A DNA stretch of 64,000 nucleotides, taken from the NCBI RefSeq assembly GCF_009708215.1, contig NZ_CP046175.1, positions 5,022,001 to 5,086,000 on the forward strand, read 5' to 3'. Made by a program: the position numbers and the translations under genes. Each line of letters begins with the position of its first letter. The first letter of the stretch is position 1. Of the stretch, positions 51,836-60,654 are shown piece after piece. This DNA is from Occultella kanbiaonis (GTDB lineage Bacteria; Actinomycetota; Actinomycetes; Actinomycetales; Beutenbergiaceae). The notes under the pieces were generated by a model. That model saw only the letters and a program-made list of their open reading frames with translations. It was not told the DNA's origin and ran no database searches.

Positions 51836-52918
51836 TCATCGGGTCCTCCGGCCGACCGTGCGGGCAGTCGTGGCGAGGGCCTGCCGGAGTCCGTCCGGCA
51901 CGTCGAGGGCGGCGAGCAGCGACTGTGCGGTGGCGACCTCCTTCGCGATCAGCTGCTCCACGGCGTCCAACGCACCACAGCCACGGATCGCTTCGCGGAT
52001 CCGCTCCGCCTGAGCCTCGTCCAGGTCACGGCGGCCGAACGCCTCGGCGGCTGCGGCCCAGTCCGGGTCCCGGCGGGCGTACGCGATCAGCGTGGTCGCC
52101 TTCCCCTCGCGTAGGTCACCGATCGCGCTCTTGCCGGTGGCCTCCTCGCTACCGAACACCCCGAGCACGTCATCGCGAAGCTGGAACGCGACGCCGAGGT
52201 GCCCGCCGACCCGGCCGAGACCGTCGAGCACGGCCGTGGCCGCACCGGCGAGCAGCGCGCCCGCCTGCAGCGGGGCCCCGAACGAGTAGGAGACCGTCTT
52301 GGTCTCGATGACGGCGAGCGCGTCCGTCTCGCCGGTCCTGCCACTCATGGCGGCCCACACATCCGCATGCTCGCCGGCCACCGTGCGGAACACGCATCCG
52401 TCGATCAGGTCGAGGAGGCGGCGCCGGATCCCGGCCCGTGCAGCCAGTCCGGCAACAATGAGATGCGCGCCGCTGATCAGGAGGTCTCCGGCGAGGATCG
52501 CGGCAGCCTGACCGTAGTCGGCGGCCCGGTCCGGGCCGGCCCCTTGGTCGATGGCAGCTATGACGGCGCGGCTCTGCACGTTCGGGCGACCGCGCCGGAC
52601 CAGGTCATGATCGATGACGTCATCGTGGATCAGGAATGCGGTGTGCAGGAGTTCGAACGCTGCCGCCATTTCGACGGCGTCGGCTCGTTGGAGGGAGCGC
52701 GCACCCGGCGCGAGGTGGCCGTGGGCCAGCAGCAGCAACCTGGGGCGAAGGCGCTTGCCGCCGGCCCCGGTATCCCGGGCGGACTCCCACAGGCGCCGAT
52801 AGTGCGCCCCGTACGAGGCCGCCCGTTCGATCTGCTGCACGAAGTAGTGGTCGAGGTAGGCGGCGACGGTGTGCTCATCGTCCTCAGCGATGCGTGTCAC
52901 CGAAGCAGAGGTGGTCAC
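51836..52918 (-). CDS. crtE: Polyprenyl synthetase (geranylgeranyl diphosphate synthase type)
   Basis: Isoprenoid chain-elongation enzyme of 360 aa. Signature motifs are GGKRLRPRLLLL, the first Asp-rich motif LIHDDVIDHDLVRRGRP, the second Asp-rich motif FQLRDDVLGVFGSEE and GKSAIGDLREGKAT. This set and length fit bacterial GGPP synthases of carotenoid operons (CrtE/IdsA type). It is divergent from a MarR regulator across 130 bases, the arrangement of crtR-crtE in C. glutamicum. Downstream are only a crtEb scar and mmpL; crtB and crtI are missing, so GGPP made here must go elsewhere. The start is GTG 52918 with a weak ribosome site. Confidence 0.92.
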   Translation of the reverse strand: MTTSASVTRIAEDDEHTVAAYLDHYFVQQIERAASYGAHYRRLWESARDTGAGGKRLRPRLLLLAHGHLAPGARSLQRADAVEMAAAFELLHTAFLIHDDVIDHDLVRRGRPNVQSRAVIAAIDQGAGPDRAADYGQAAAILAGDLLISGAHLIVAGLAARAGIRRRLLDLIDGCVFRTVAGEHADVWAAMSGRTGETDALAVIETKTVSYSFGAPLQAGALLAGAATAVLDGLGRVGGHLGVAFQLRDDVLGVFGSEEATGKSAIGDLREGKATTLIAYARRDPDWAAAAEAFGRRDLDEAQAERIREAIRGCGALDAVEQLIAKEVATAQSLLAALDVPDGLRQALATTARTVGRRTR

Positions 52919-52982
52919 ATCGCACCGTCATGACAGCGTGCCGCGCCAGCCCGCTCGGTCCTGGAGAACATGACTCTCCTGT

Positions 52983-53005
52983 CTAAATACTTGCTTTAGT
53001 TATTT
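52983..53005. promoter_or_regulatory. AT-rich palindromic operator candidate, crtE-MarR gap
   Basis: CTAAA-TACTTGC-TTTAG (52983-52999) with wider AAATA/TATTT symmetry reaching 53005. On the minus strand TATTTA within it suits a crtE -10 box; on the plus strand it covers the -35 zone of the MarR gene. A MarR dimer here would repress both. It is the most AT-rich stretch of the neighbourhood. Confidence 0.55.
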
Positions 53006-53035
53006 CCAGCTTAGCATGATTATCTCGTCGTCGGC

Positions 53036-53041
53036 TAGCAT
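53036..53041 (+). promoter_or_regulatory. -10 box giving a leaderless GTG for the MarR gene
   Basis: TAGCAT (53036-53041) ends seven bases before GTG 53049. Together with the lack of any Shine-Dalgarno this favours a leaderless start at VKRARDEV over the upstream ATG at 53016. Confidence 0.45.
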
Positions 53042-53048
53042 GTTGCCC

Positions 53049-53606
53049 GTGAAGAGAGCACGTGACGAGGTCGCGGCAGCCATGCACGACCCGCGCGTGG
53101 GGGATCCAGTCGGCGAACTTGTGGACCGCACCGGCTTGAGCGAGACAGATGTCGAGCAGGTGGTCCGGGTCATGAACGCACTTCGCGACTGGCATGAAGC
53201 AGCAGAACGGATGAGTGAGTCCTCACGCCGCTACATGCGACTGAACGAGACGGACATGCGCGCGCTCCGCTACCTGATCGCGGCTCACCATCAGAAGCGC
53301 CAAGTCACACCTGGCGCCATCACCGACTACCTCGGCATCTCGAGCGCGTCCACCACGAAGTTGCTCGACCGTCTGGAGAGGGGCGGACACGTGCGACGCG
53401 CGCCACACCCGACCGACCGGAGAGCCCTCACCGTCTCGGTCACGGAGTCGACCCGCAAGGATGCGCGCGAGAGCGTCGGCCGACAGCACGCTCGCCGCTT
53501 CACCGTCGCGGCCGAACTGAGCCCCTCCGATCGCGACGTCGTCATCGCCTTCCTCGAGTCGCTCAGCGCCACCGAGGTCATCGACCCCGACGGACCCGGC
53601 GACTGA
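53049..53606 (+). CDS. MarR-family regulator, CrtR-like
   Basis: Winged-helix repressor of about 185 aa. The recognition part is ITDYLGISSASTTKLLDRLE, the wing GHVRRAPHPTDRRALTVSVT with the DRR signature of MarR proteins. An N-terminal helix (ARDEVAAAMHDPRVGDPVGE) and a C-terminal dimer helix flank it. In C. glutamicum the MarR protein CrtR, divergent from crtE, represses the carotenoid operon and is released by GGPP. Position here is the same, so a GGPP-responsive repressor is likely although the pigment genes are missing. Alternative starts at 53016 and 53040 exist. Confidence 0.85.
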   Translation: MKRARDEVAAAMHDPRVGDPVGELVDRTGLSETDVEQVVRVMNALRDWHEAAERMSESSRRYMRLNETDMRALRYLIAAHHQKRQVTPGAITDYLGISSASTTKLLDRLERGGHVRRAPHPTDRRALTVSVTESTRKDARESVGRQHARRFTVAAELSPSDRDVVIAFLESLSATEVIDPDGPGD

Positions 53607-53754
53607 CAGTGACCACCGCACGCTCCCAGTCTGCGACGGGCTCGGGAATCGCAGCGAAGGATGGGTGCACGCGTATTCGCCTGGCCACGGACGCGTACCC
53701 TGTATGAGGCGGTTCGCACCGGCGAGCCCAGCCGATCGGACGAGGAGCGAGCAG

Positions 53755-53835
53755 ATGCGGCATCTCACCGCGGGGAGCGGGGTGGCCGTCCTGGCCTGCT
53801 CAGGCTCGGCCCGGACTCGCGTCGACCTCATCTGA
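53755..53835 (+). CDS. 26-aa open frame with good ribosome site
   Basis: ATG 53755 is preceded by GAGGAG with a suitable gap and the frame reads MRHLTAGSGVAVLACSGSAR, ending a few residues later. It resembles the first residues of a lipoprotein signal (VAVLAC) but stops at once. It could be the head of a lost gene or chance. A TACCCT hexamer at 53696 is a possible -10 box. The remainder of 53607-54007 shows no gene. Confidence 0.25.
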   Translation: MRHLTAGSGVAVLACSGSARTRVDLI

Positions 53836-54007
53836 TCCGCATCCGGAACACCTGCGAGCCCGCTCGCGGGTGGTTCGTGTGCCGACCAGCCGGTGGACCG
53901 ACGCGGACGTCGCATGCCCCGCCCCGTTCCGCCGTTCCAGACCGCGCGCCCACGCGTCGCAGGTCGCGCCGATCGGTGGCATCGTCCCGATCGAGAAGAG
54001 CCGACCC

Positions 54008-54511
54008 ATGAATCCCCTGACCGAGAAACAGATCCGCACGTCCTTCATCAACGCCTCCCGTGGCGAGGCCAACAGGGCCGTCCTGCCCGATCTCGACGAG
54101 ATCGCCTGGGACGGCCTCGACTACCTGGGCTGGCAGGACCCGAAGTCTCCGCTGGCCGCGTACGCCGTGCTCGAGCTCGACGGCGCACCCACGGGCATCC
54201 TGCTCCGCTCCGGCGACGCCCGCACCGGCCGAGTTCGGCGGCAGGCCATGTGCGCCTGGTGCGAGGACGTCATCGACACCGGGGACGTGGTGCTCTACGT
54301 GGCCCGCCGCGGTGGCGATTCCGGGCGACGCGGCAACACGATCGGCACGCTGATCTGCCGGCAGTTCGCCTGCTCGGCAAACGTGCGCAGGACCCCGACC
54401 GCCGTGGAGGCGAACGATGCAGCCGGCCGTGAGCTGATCGTGCGCCGGCGGATAGCAGGCCTGCGCGAGCGGTCCGAGCAGTTCGTCCGCGAGATTCGCA
54501 GCACCCGCTGA
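54008..54511 (+). CDS. FBP-domain (FusB/elongation-factor-G-binding type) protein
   Basis: Protein of 167 aa with an N-terminal helical domain (LTEKQIRTSFINASRGEANR; DEIAWDGLDYLGWQDPKSPL) and a C-terminal treble-clef zinc finger whose cysteines are in QAMCAWCEDV and the later LICRQFACSANVRR. This matches the FBP family related to FusB, which in Staphylococcus binds EF-G and releases it from fusidic-acid-stalled ribosomes. Actinobacterial members are mostly uncharacterised. It is a lone gene with no resistance genes beside it, so a housekeeping ribosome-associated role is as likely as drug resistance. Confidence 0.85.
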   Translation: MNPLTEKQIRTSFINASRGEANRAVLPDLDEIAWDGLDYLGWQDPKSPLAAYAVLELDGAPTGILLRSGDARTGRVRRQAMCAWCEDVIDTGDVVLYVARRGGDSGRRGNTIGTLICRQFACSANVRRTPTAVEANDAAGRELIVRRRIAGLRERSEQFVREIRSTR

Positions 54512-54549
54512 GCGCCGGCCCGCCCTGTGTCGATCGGATCAGAACACGG

Positions 54550-56982
54550 TCACCCGCGACGGCGTCCGACGAACGTCAGGCGGTGTTCGGCGCCGCGCGA
54601 CGCCGACACGTCCACGCTCACCCGCAGCGGTGACTCACTGACCACGGTCACCGAGTCATCACCGCCGACCACGGAGCCGGGCGCGTCGAAGGGGAACTCC
54701 ACGGTCAGCGTGCCACCGGTCTTGGTCGGCTGGGAGATCACCAGTTCGGTCCGGACCTCGGCGGCGCCGGCCCGGCCCGGCCCTGCCGCGACCTGGCGGT
54801 GGCCCACGGCGCACGGCCCGCTGACGGTGTACCCGGCCCAGGCACCGGCGGCGAAGAAGTGCCCCATCCGGGCGCCGTCGAGTGCCTCGATGAGATGCGC
54901 CCGGTCCTCGGCGAGCAGCACGCTGACCCGTGGCCGCCGCATCGTCTCCCCGACGGACGCGAGCGGAAGCACCTCGTAGGCGTACCAGCCGCCGCCGGCC
55001 CCGTGGGTGTGTTCGATCCGGACGAAGTCGCGGGTGACCTCGTCCGTGGACCCGGCGGTGTCGCCACCGGAGTTGATCGCGTACCAGGTGCCGGTGCGCC
55101 GCTGTGAGCGGACCCCGAACCGCTGTTCGTCGCGCCCGGGTGCAGGCAGCGCCACGAACCCGGCGTGCCCCTCCACGTGCACGTTCCGCGCCGGCTTCGG
55201 CTCATCGGTGAGCATGGCGGGCCGGCCGTCGATCCGCACGAGCGGCAGGGCATCGACGGCGAACGACCGGTTCTCCGCGATCGTGCGCACCGGCGTGCCG
55301 GACGTGTCGGCGATGTTCGATCCCACGCACACGACGGAGTCGGGCAGGAAGTACCAGGACTTGTTCGCCGTCAGCGTGCCGGTGGCGTTGGTCAGATCCA
55401 TCGCCGTGGTGCCGATCTCCCCGTCGATGGTCAAACCGCCGGCGTACTGGTTGTTCGCCCTCGGGATCCCGGTGCCGGCCGCCTCCCCACTGGTCCGGGT
55501 CTCGCCGTTGACCGTGATGCCGGGCAGCGCGTACGGGTCGACGGTCGGCCAGAAGTCGGCAGAGAACTGGGCCGGGTCCTCCCGGTGGTAGACGAACAGC
55601 ACACCGTCGCCCTGGTACCAGCCGAGGTTGTTCTCGTTGTTACCCCACTCGTAGCGGCCGATCCGCCTCGAGGAGGTGTTCACGACGGCGGCCCAGTCGC
55701 CACGGTGCTGAACGATCCGTTCCTGGTTGTAGGTGTTGGTGATGCCCACTCGGGGCGGCGCCGCCGTCACGCCCGCGTCCTCCACGACGGCCAGGCTGCG
55801 CGCGGATGCGGCAAGGGTCTGGTCGTTCGCGGCCACCGTCTGGTCGGTGGTGCGCTCCAGCCACCCCTTCACCAGCGCCCGGTACCGTGCGCGCTGGTCG
55901 GCCGGGGCGGAATCGGCGAGCACCAGGATCGCGGACGCGATCGCGAAGCCGGAGTCGTAGTCGTGCTCGCCCTGCCTCGACACGGCCCGGCCGCGCGTGC
56001 TCTCCATGGTGCGCACGTCCCACTGGAACGGTGCGAAGGTCGTGTCCACCGCGCCCAGCAGGTTGGCCAGGTTCGGGTCCGTGACCGCCCACTGGCTGCC
56101 GGCGAGCATCGCCAGCACCTCGGCCACCCCGGTGATGGCCACGCCGCCATAGGTGCCGGAGTAGGGCAGGTAGCCGTGCTGAACGAAGGAGCCGTCGGCG
56201 TAGAAGCCGTCGCCCGAGGTGACGACCCGGAACAGACTGTTGCGGCCGCCGTCGGCCACGTCGGAGAGGGCGTCACGGCCGAGCGTGACGTCGGCGTCGG
56301 ACGTGGTCAGCAGCCCCCGGACGATGCAGGAGAGTGCCTTGTCCACGCGGTTGGCGCCGGTCTCCTTGAGGGTGGAGCCGCGTCGCACGTTCGGGTCCGG
56401 GGCGTGGAAGCGCACCGCCGCGATCAGCTTGTCGAAGGTCTCCGTCGGCACGTTCGGGCCGAGCAGGGTGAGGGTGTCCGCCAGTTGCCGAGGCAGCCCG
56501 ATCTCCCAGAACCACCAGTTGCCGGGGCGCGCGCGGTCGGCCCGGTACTGGCCGGACAGGAACGCGAGCCCGCCCTGGAGGTCGGCGAGCAGGCCGGCAT
56601 CGTTGTGGTGCCGACTGCCGGCGGACGCCCAGGCGGTCGCGAGCATGGTGAGCTGATTGGCGGTGACCCCCATGTTGCCCACCTCGGCAGTGTTGCCGGC
56701 GCCGTTCACCGGGAGCTCCGGCCACAGGTAGGTGCGCCCGGGGGCGCGGTTGAAGGCGGCGAGCAGCCCGGCGACACTCTCATCGATCGCGGCCCGCTTG
56801 GCGGCCAGCCCGGCGTGCGAGGCCGCCACCGCTCCACCGGTCAGGAACTCACGCCGCCGGGCCAGCAGTTCCTCGTACGGATCGGCGGCCGAGGCCGGCA
56901 GCGCGAGGCCGCCGCCGGCGAAGAATGCTGCGGCGGCAGAGGCCCCGAGCAGGAACTGACGACGGGAGGGCGTGAAAGACAT
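54550..56982 (-). CDS. Polysaccharide lyase family 8 (hyaluronate/chondroitin/xanthan lyase type)
   Basis: Secreted lyase of 810 aa with a Tat signal (SRRQFLLGASAAAAFFAGG). An N-terminal (alpha/alpha) barrel (about 30-390) carries NWWFWEIGLP with the catalytic Asn near residue 154, and FVQHGYLPYSGTYG with the His and, nine residues later, the Tyr (about 270 and 279), the same His-Tyr spacing as pneumococcal hyaluronate lyase. An Arg follows in STRGRAVSRQ. A beta-sandwich region with GNNENNLGWYQGDGV comes next and a small C-terminal domain ends the protein. Substrate (hyaluronate, chondroitin or xanthan) cannot be fixed. GGAG lies eight bases before ATG 56982. Confidence 0.92.
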   Translation of the reverse strand: MSFTPSRRQFLLGASAAAAFFAGGGLALPASAADPYEELLARRREFLTGGAVAASHAGLAAKRAAIDESVAGLLAAFNRAPGRTYLWPELPVNGAGNTAEVGNMGVTANQLTMLATAWASAGSRHHNDAGLLADLQGGLAFLSGQYRADRARPGNWWFWEIGLPRQLADTLTLLGPNVPTETFDKLIAAVRFHAPDPNVRRGSTLKETGANRVDKALSCIVRGLLTTSDADVTLGRDALSDVADGGRNSLFRVVTSGDGFYADGSFVQHGYLPYSGTYGGVAITGVAEVLAMLAGSQWAVTDPNLANLLGAVDTTFAPFQWDVRTMESTRGRAVSRQGEHDYDSGFAIASAILVLADSAPADQRARYRALVKGWLERTTDQTVAANDQTLAASARSLAVVEDAGVTAAPPRVGITNTYNQERIVQHRGDWAAVVNTSSRRIGRYEWGNNENNLGWYQGDGVLFVYHREDPAQFSADFWPTVDPYALPGITVNGETRTSGEAAGTGIPRANNQYAGGLTIDGEIGTTAMDLTNATGTLTANKSWYFLPDSVVCVGSNIADTSGTPVRTIAENRSFAVDALPLVRIDGRPAMLTDEPKPARNVHVEGHAGFVALPAPGRDEQRFGVRSQRRTGTWYAINSGGDTAGSTDEVTRDFVRIEHTHGAGGGWYAYEVLPLASVGETMRRPRVSVLLAEDRAHLIEALDGARMGHFFAAGAWAGYTVSGPCAVGHRQVAAGPGRAGAAEVRTELVISQPTKTGGTLTVEFPFDAPGSVVGGDDSVTVVSESPLRVSVDVSASRGAEHRLTFVGRRRG

Positions 56983-57061
56983 GTTCAGGTCTCCGTTGAC
57001 TCGCTGAAAATCACTAACACGCGTAGTCAAGCAGCAAGCGGGGCACCGCTGTCAATCCCCT

Positions 57062-57080
57062 GCCCGGCGCACGGCCGGGC
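57062..57080 (-). terminator. Hairpin after purL
   Basis: GCCCGGC (57062-57068) and GCCGGGC (57074-57080) form a 7-bp stem with a five-base loop, directly after the purL stop on the minus strand. No clear T-run; likely a weak terminator between purL and the PL8 promoter region. Confidence 0.5.
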
Positions 57081-57083
57081 GAT

Positions 57084-59399
57084 TCAGCCGAAGACGCGGG
57101 GCAGGGTGCCCTCGTGGACCTCGCGGAGCTCGTCCAGGCCGAGCTCGAATGCACCGTCGACGACCAGGCCCGCTCCGCCGTCGAGGGTCTCGCCCAGCCG
57201 AAGCAGCGGCACGAAGTGGGAGGCAGCGAGCGCCTCGAACGCGGCCGCGTTCTCGGCCTCCACGGCCACGAGCGCGCGGGCGCCGGACTCCGAGAACAAC
57301 GCGGTGGCGGCATCGATCTCGTCCCGGGGCATCAGTTCCGCCAACGAGACGCGAGCGCCGACGCCGTAACGCAGCACCGCGTCCGTCAGGGCCTGCGCGA
57401 GGCCACCGGCGGACAGGTCGTGCGCGGCCGCGGCCAGGGACTGCCTGGCAGCGTCGATCAGCACCTGCGCGAGGGCACGCTCGGCGTCCAGGTCCACCAC
57501 CGGCGGATGGCCGCCGAGGTGGTGGTGCACGACACCGGCCCAGACCGACCCGGAGAGTTCGGTACGCGTGGCGCCGAGCAGGTACACGTGCAGGCCCGGC
57601 TCGGACCAGCCGGACGGGGTGACCCGGGCGACGTCCTCGAGCACGCCGAGCACGCCGACGACCGGGGTCGGGTTGATGGAGGCGTCGATGTGGCCCTTGC
57701 CGACCTCGCCCGCGAGGGTGGAGTTGTACAGGGACACGTTCCCGCCGGTGACCGGCACCCCGAGCTCCACGCAGGCGTCGGCGAGGCCGGTGATGGCCTC
57801 CACCAGCTGCCACATCGCGTCCGGGTCCTCGGGCGAGCCGAAGTTCAGGCAGTCGGTGACCGCGAGCGGGGTGGCACCGACGGTGGCGACGTTCCGGTAC
57901 GCCTCCGCCAGGGCCTGCTGGGCGCCCGTGTACGGGTCGAGCTTGGTGAAGCGCCCGTTCGCGTCCGTGCTCAGGGCGACCCCGAGCCCGCTCGCCTCGT
58001 CGACCCGGACCACGCCGGCGTCGTCGGGCTGGGCGAGCGCGGTGTTGCCCTGGACGTACCGGTCGTACTGGTCGGTGACCCACGCCTTGGACGCGAGATT
58101 CGGGGAGGCGATCAGGGCGAGCAGCTGGGAGCGCAGCTCCGCGGGTGTCGTGGGACGCGGCAACCTCGCGGCGTCGTCGGCGTTGAGGGTGTCCTGCCAG
58201 GCCGGGCGGGCGTAGGGGCGGTCGTAGACGGGGCCGTCGTGGGCGACGGTGCGCGGGTCGACGTCCACGATCCGGTGCCCGTTGTGGTCGATCGTGAGCC
58301 GCCCGGTGCCGGTGACCTCGCCGATGACCGAGGTCTCCACGTCCCACTTCGCGGTGATTGCGAGGAACTCGTCGAGCTTGCCCGGGGCCACCACGGCCAT
58401 CATGCGCTCCTGGGACTCGCTCATCAGGATCTCGCCGGCCGTCAGTGTGGGGTCGCGCAGCAGCACGCTCTCGAGGTCGACGTGCATTCCTCCGTCCCCG
58501 TTGGAGGCGAGCTCGGAGGTGGCGCAGGAGATCCCCGCGGCGCCGAGGTCCTGGATGCCCTCGACAACGCGCGCGGCGTAGAGCTCGAGACAGCACTCGA
58601 TGAGGACCTTCTCCATGAACGGGTCCCCCACCTGCACGCTCGGGCGCTTGGAGGGCTTGTCCGCGTCGAAGGTCTCCGAGGCGAGGATCGACGCGCCGCC
58701 GATGCCGTCGCCGCCGGTGCGAGCGCCGAACAGGACCACCTTGTTGCCGACGCCCTCGGCGTTCGCGAGGTGGATGTCCTCGTGCCGCAGCACGCCGAGG
58801 CAAAGTGCGTTGACGAGCGGGTTGCGCTGGTAGGAGGCGTCGAACTCGACCTCGCCGCCGATGTTCGGCAGGCCGAGGCTGTTGCCGTAGCCGCCGACGC
58901 CGGAGACCACGCCGTGCACCACGCGCTGGGTGTCCGGGTGGTCGATCGCGCCGAACCTGAGCTGGTCCATCACCGCGACCGGGCGGGCGCCCATCGAGAT
59001 GATGTCCCGGACGATCCCGCCGACACCGGTGGCCGCGCCCTGGTAGGGCTCCACGTAGCTCGGGTGGTTGTGGGACTCCACCTTGAAGGTCACGGCCCAG
59101 CCGTCGCCGATGTCCACGACGCCGGCGTTCTGGCCGATGCCCACGAGCAGGTGCTTGCGCATCTCCTCGGTGGTCTTGTCCCCGAACTGGGACAGGTGGC
59201 GCTTGGAGGACTTGTACGAGCAGTGCTCGGACCACATGACCGAGTACATCGCCAGTTCGGCGGCCGTGGGGCGCCGGCCGAGGATGTCGCGGATCCGCGA
59301 GTACTCGTCGTCCTTCAGTCCGAGCTCGGCGTAGGGAAGTTCGACGTCCGGGGTGGCGGCGGCGTTCTCGACGGTGTCGGCGCTGGGCGCGTTGGTCAC
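57084..59399 (-). CDS. purL: Phosphoribosylformylglycinamidine synthase subunit PurL
   Basis: Synthetase subunit (771 aa) of the three-part FGAM synthase, fourth step of purine synthesis, converting FGAR to FGAM with ATP and ammonia from PurQ. Length is that of the small PurL that works with PurQ and PurS. The N-terminal block [19 protein letters not shown] and the [21 protein letters not shown] segment (quoted in part) are diagnostic, and two AIRS-type repeats follow. GTG 59399 has GAGG six bases upstream and starts just before the conserved [20 protein letters not shown]; the frame stays open to 59438. purQ and purS are not adjacent. Confidence 0.96.
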   Translation of the reverse strand: MTNAPSADTVENAAATPDVELPYAELGLKDDEYSRIRDILGRRPTAAELAMYSVMWSEHCSYKSSKRHLSQFGDKTTEEMRKHLLVGIGQNAGVVDIGDGWAVTFKVESHNHPSYVEPYQGAATGVGGIVRDIISMGARPVAVMDQLRFGAIDHPDTQRVVHGVVSGVGGYGNSLGLPNIGGEVEFDASYQRNPLVNALCLGVLRHEDIHLANAEGVGNKVVLFGARTGGDGIGGASILASETFDADKPSKRPSVQVGDPFMEKVLIECCLELYAARVVEGIQDLGAAGISCATSELASNGDGGMHVDLESVLLRDPTLTAGEILMSESQERMMAVVAPGKLDEFLAITAKWDVETSVIGEVTGTGRLTIDHNGHRIVDVDPRTVAHDGPVYDRPYARPAWQDTLNADDAARLPRPTTPAELRSQLLALIASPNLASKAWVTDQYDRYVQGNTALAQPDDAGVVRVDEASGLGVALSTDANGRFTKLDPYTGAQQALAEAYRNVATVGATPLAVTDCLNFGSPEDPDAMWQLVEAITGLADACVELGVPVTGGNVSLYNSTLAGEVGKGHIDASINPTPVVGVLGVLEDVARVTPSGWSEPGLHVYLLGATRTELSGSVWAGVVHHHLGGHPPVVDLDAERALAQVLIDAARQSLAAAAHDLSAGGLAQALTDAVLRYGVGARVSLAELMPRDEIDAATALFSESGARALVAVEAENAAAFEALAASHFVPLLRLGETLDGGAGLVVDGAFELGLDELREVHEGTLPRVFG

Positions 59400-59497
59400 A
59401 GTGGTCCTCACGGAAGGCGCAGGGGGAACTGGAGGCAAATCTACCCGGCCCGGATCGATCGCCCTCGCCGACCGGATCTCGCGGACCCCTTGTCAGT

Positions 59498-59517
59498 ATT
59501 AGGACATGTCTCCTAAT
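59498..59517. promoter_or_regulatory. ATTAGGA/TCCTAAT inverted repeat
   Basis: ATTAGGA (59498-59504) and TCCTAAT (59511-59517) flank six bases; the centre itself contains the palindrome GACATGTC overlapping it. It lies 100 bases upstream of purL and 30 bases upstream of a small rightward frame, so it could be an operator for either. The AT-rich arms overlap possible -10 boxes in both directions. The binding protein is unknown; the TetR gene about 400 bases to the right is one candidate. Confidence 0.5.
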
Positions 59518-59546
59518 GTCACCTACATCGGCCAAGAGGGGGGCGG

Positions 59547-59711
59547 ATGCACATGTTTTTGGTTTCCCGCAGGAAGGTCAGCGTCGAAAGGGGCGCCGCG
59601 GCCACCGCGTCGGGCGGCGGCGGCGGGGGCGGCACTGCCGTGCCCGCCGTCGGCGGGGATCCCGGTCCTCCGGTTCGTGGCGACGCCCGACGGGCGGCGG
59701 GCGGGCGGTGA
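59547..59711 (+). CDS. Small hypothetical frame (54 aa), Gly-rich
   Basis: ATG 59547 follows a G-rich ribosome-site-like run. The peptide starts MHMFLVSRRKVSVERGAAAT, contains a run of seven glycines and ends Arg-rich. It overlaps the next frame by GTGA, which suggests coupled translation. Low confidence because all frames are open in this GC-rich area. Confidence 0.25.
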   Translation: MHMFLVSRRKVSVERGAAATASGGGGGGGTAVPAVGGDPGPPVRGDARRAAGGR

Positions 59712-59899
59712 CCGAGGTGGGGAGTCCACGCACAGGGACCTCGGTTCAGCAGCCGGGCGGCGGACCGTCCGACATCATGATGGGCGCGGGCAGCAGCTCG
59801 CACACCGTGGCGCACCGCACCGATGACGGGCCACCGACTCAACCGCTCGACCTGACGGAGATGTTCCGCCGGGAGGCCGAGCGCCGCGGCGACAGTTGA
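59708..59899 (+). CDS. Small hypothetical protein (63 aa)
   Basis: GTG 59708 overlaps the previous stop (GTGA). The peptide VTEVGSPRTGTSVQQPGGGP continues to a better-ordered C-terminus PTQPLDLTEMFRREAERRGD, which has a short amphipathic helix. Composition there is more protein-like than in the frame before. It ends 28 bases before the convergent TetR gene. Function unknown. Confidence 0.35.
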   Translation: MTEVGSPRTGTSVQQPGGGPSDIMMGAGSSSHTVAHRTDDGPPTQPLDLTEMFRREAERRGDS

Positions 59900-59926
59900 G
59901 CCGGATCGACTCCTTCGGCGTGAGCG

Positions 59927-60589
59927 TCAACTCGTCAGGGCCACCGAGCCGAGCCGCACCGCCTGTTCGGCCAGCCGCTCCAGGGGGACCGTGTCGAGCT
60001 CCCTCCGCTCGACGTCGGCTTCCCAGGCGGCCATGGTGGCATTGATGGAGCGCACGATCACCGCGACGCGGAGCCCGGCGTCCGGCTCCCGCCCGCCACA
60101 CGCGACCGCACGCATCATGTCGAACAGCTTCAGAGTGACGTTCAGGGGCACCTCGATGTCATTGAACCGCTTGACGTCCCGACGCACCTCATCCATGAAG
60201 ATCAACGGACGGCTGGCCAGCGAAGCCACCGTGTACCGAGCCCAGAAGCTCGGGCGCAACGCGTCGAGTGCCGTCGCGTAGGGCTCGACGAAGGCTCGCA
60301 TGAGTGCCTCGGGATCGGCGTCCCTGCCGTGCGCCACGAGCTCGTCGACCATGGCGCTTCGGTGCGCGTTGATCGATCTGCTCCGCCAGTGGTAGACGGA
60401 GTCGATCAGCCCTTCCCGGGATCCGAAGTAGTAGTTGATCGCCGAGTGGTTGCGGTGTCCGGCCGCCTGGGTGATCGCACGTGAACTGGCGCCGTCGAAG
60501 CCGCGCAGGGCGACGAGTCGCTCCGCCGACTCCATCAGGCGCACCTGAGCCGGGGACGGCTCCATCACCGGGATCAAGACCTCACGCAT
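59927..60589 (-). CDS. TetR/AcrR-family regulator
   Basis: Repressor of 220 aa. The N-terminal HTH spans about residues 12-60 (LVALRGFDGASSRAITQAAG, then HRNHSAINYYFGSREGLID); the INYYFGSREGL sequence is the classic TetR recognition-helix end. The C-terminal ligand domain has no specific signature. It stands alone between a pair of small frames and a HAD phosphatase. Its target is unknown; the nearest palindrome is at 59498-59517. About 65 bases separate it from the HAD stop on the right, with no operator repeat noticed there. Confidence 0.9.
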   Translation of the reverse strand: MREVLIPVMEPSPAQVRLMESAERLVALRGFDGASSRAITQAAGHRNHSAINYYFGSREGLIDSVYHWRSRSINAHRSAMVDELVAHGRDADPEALMRAFVEPYATALDALRPSFWARYTVASLASRPLIFMDEVRRDVKRFNDIEVPLNVTLKLFDMMRAVACGGREPDAGLRVAVIVRSINATMAAWEADVERRELDTVPLERLAEQAVRLGSVALTS

Positions 60590-60654
60590 CTACGCGATGA
60601 TAGCGACGCGGGCCCGTCGATGTGGTTCGCCGGCGCGACCGCCTGCCGCGCGGA

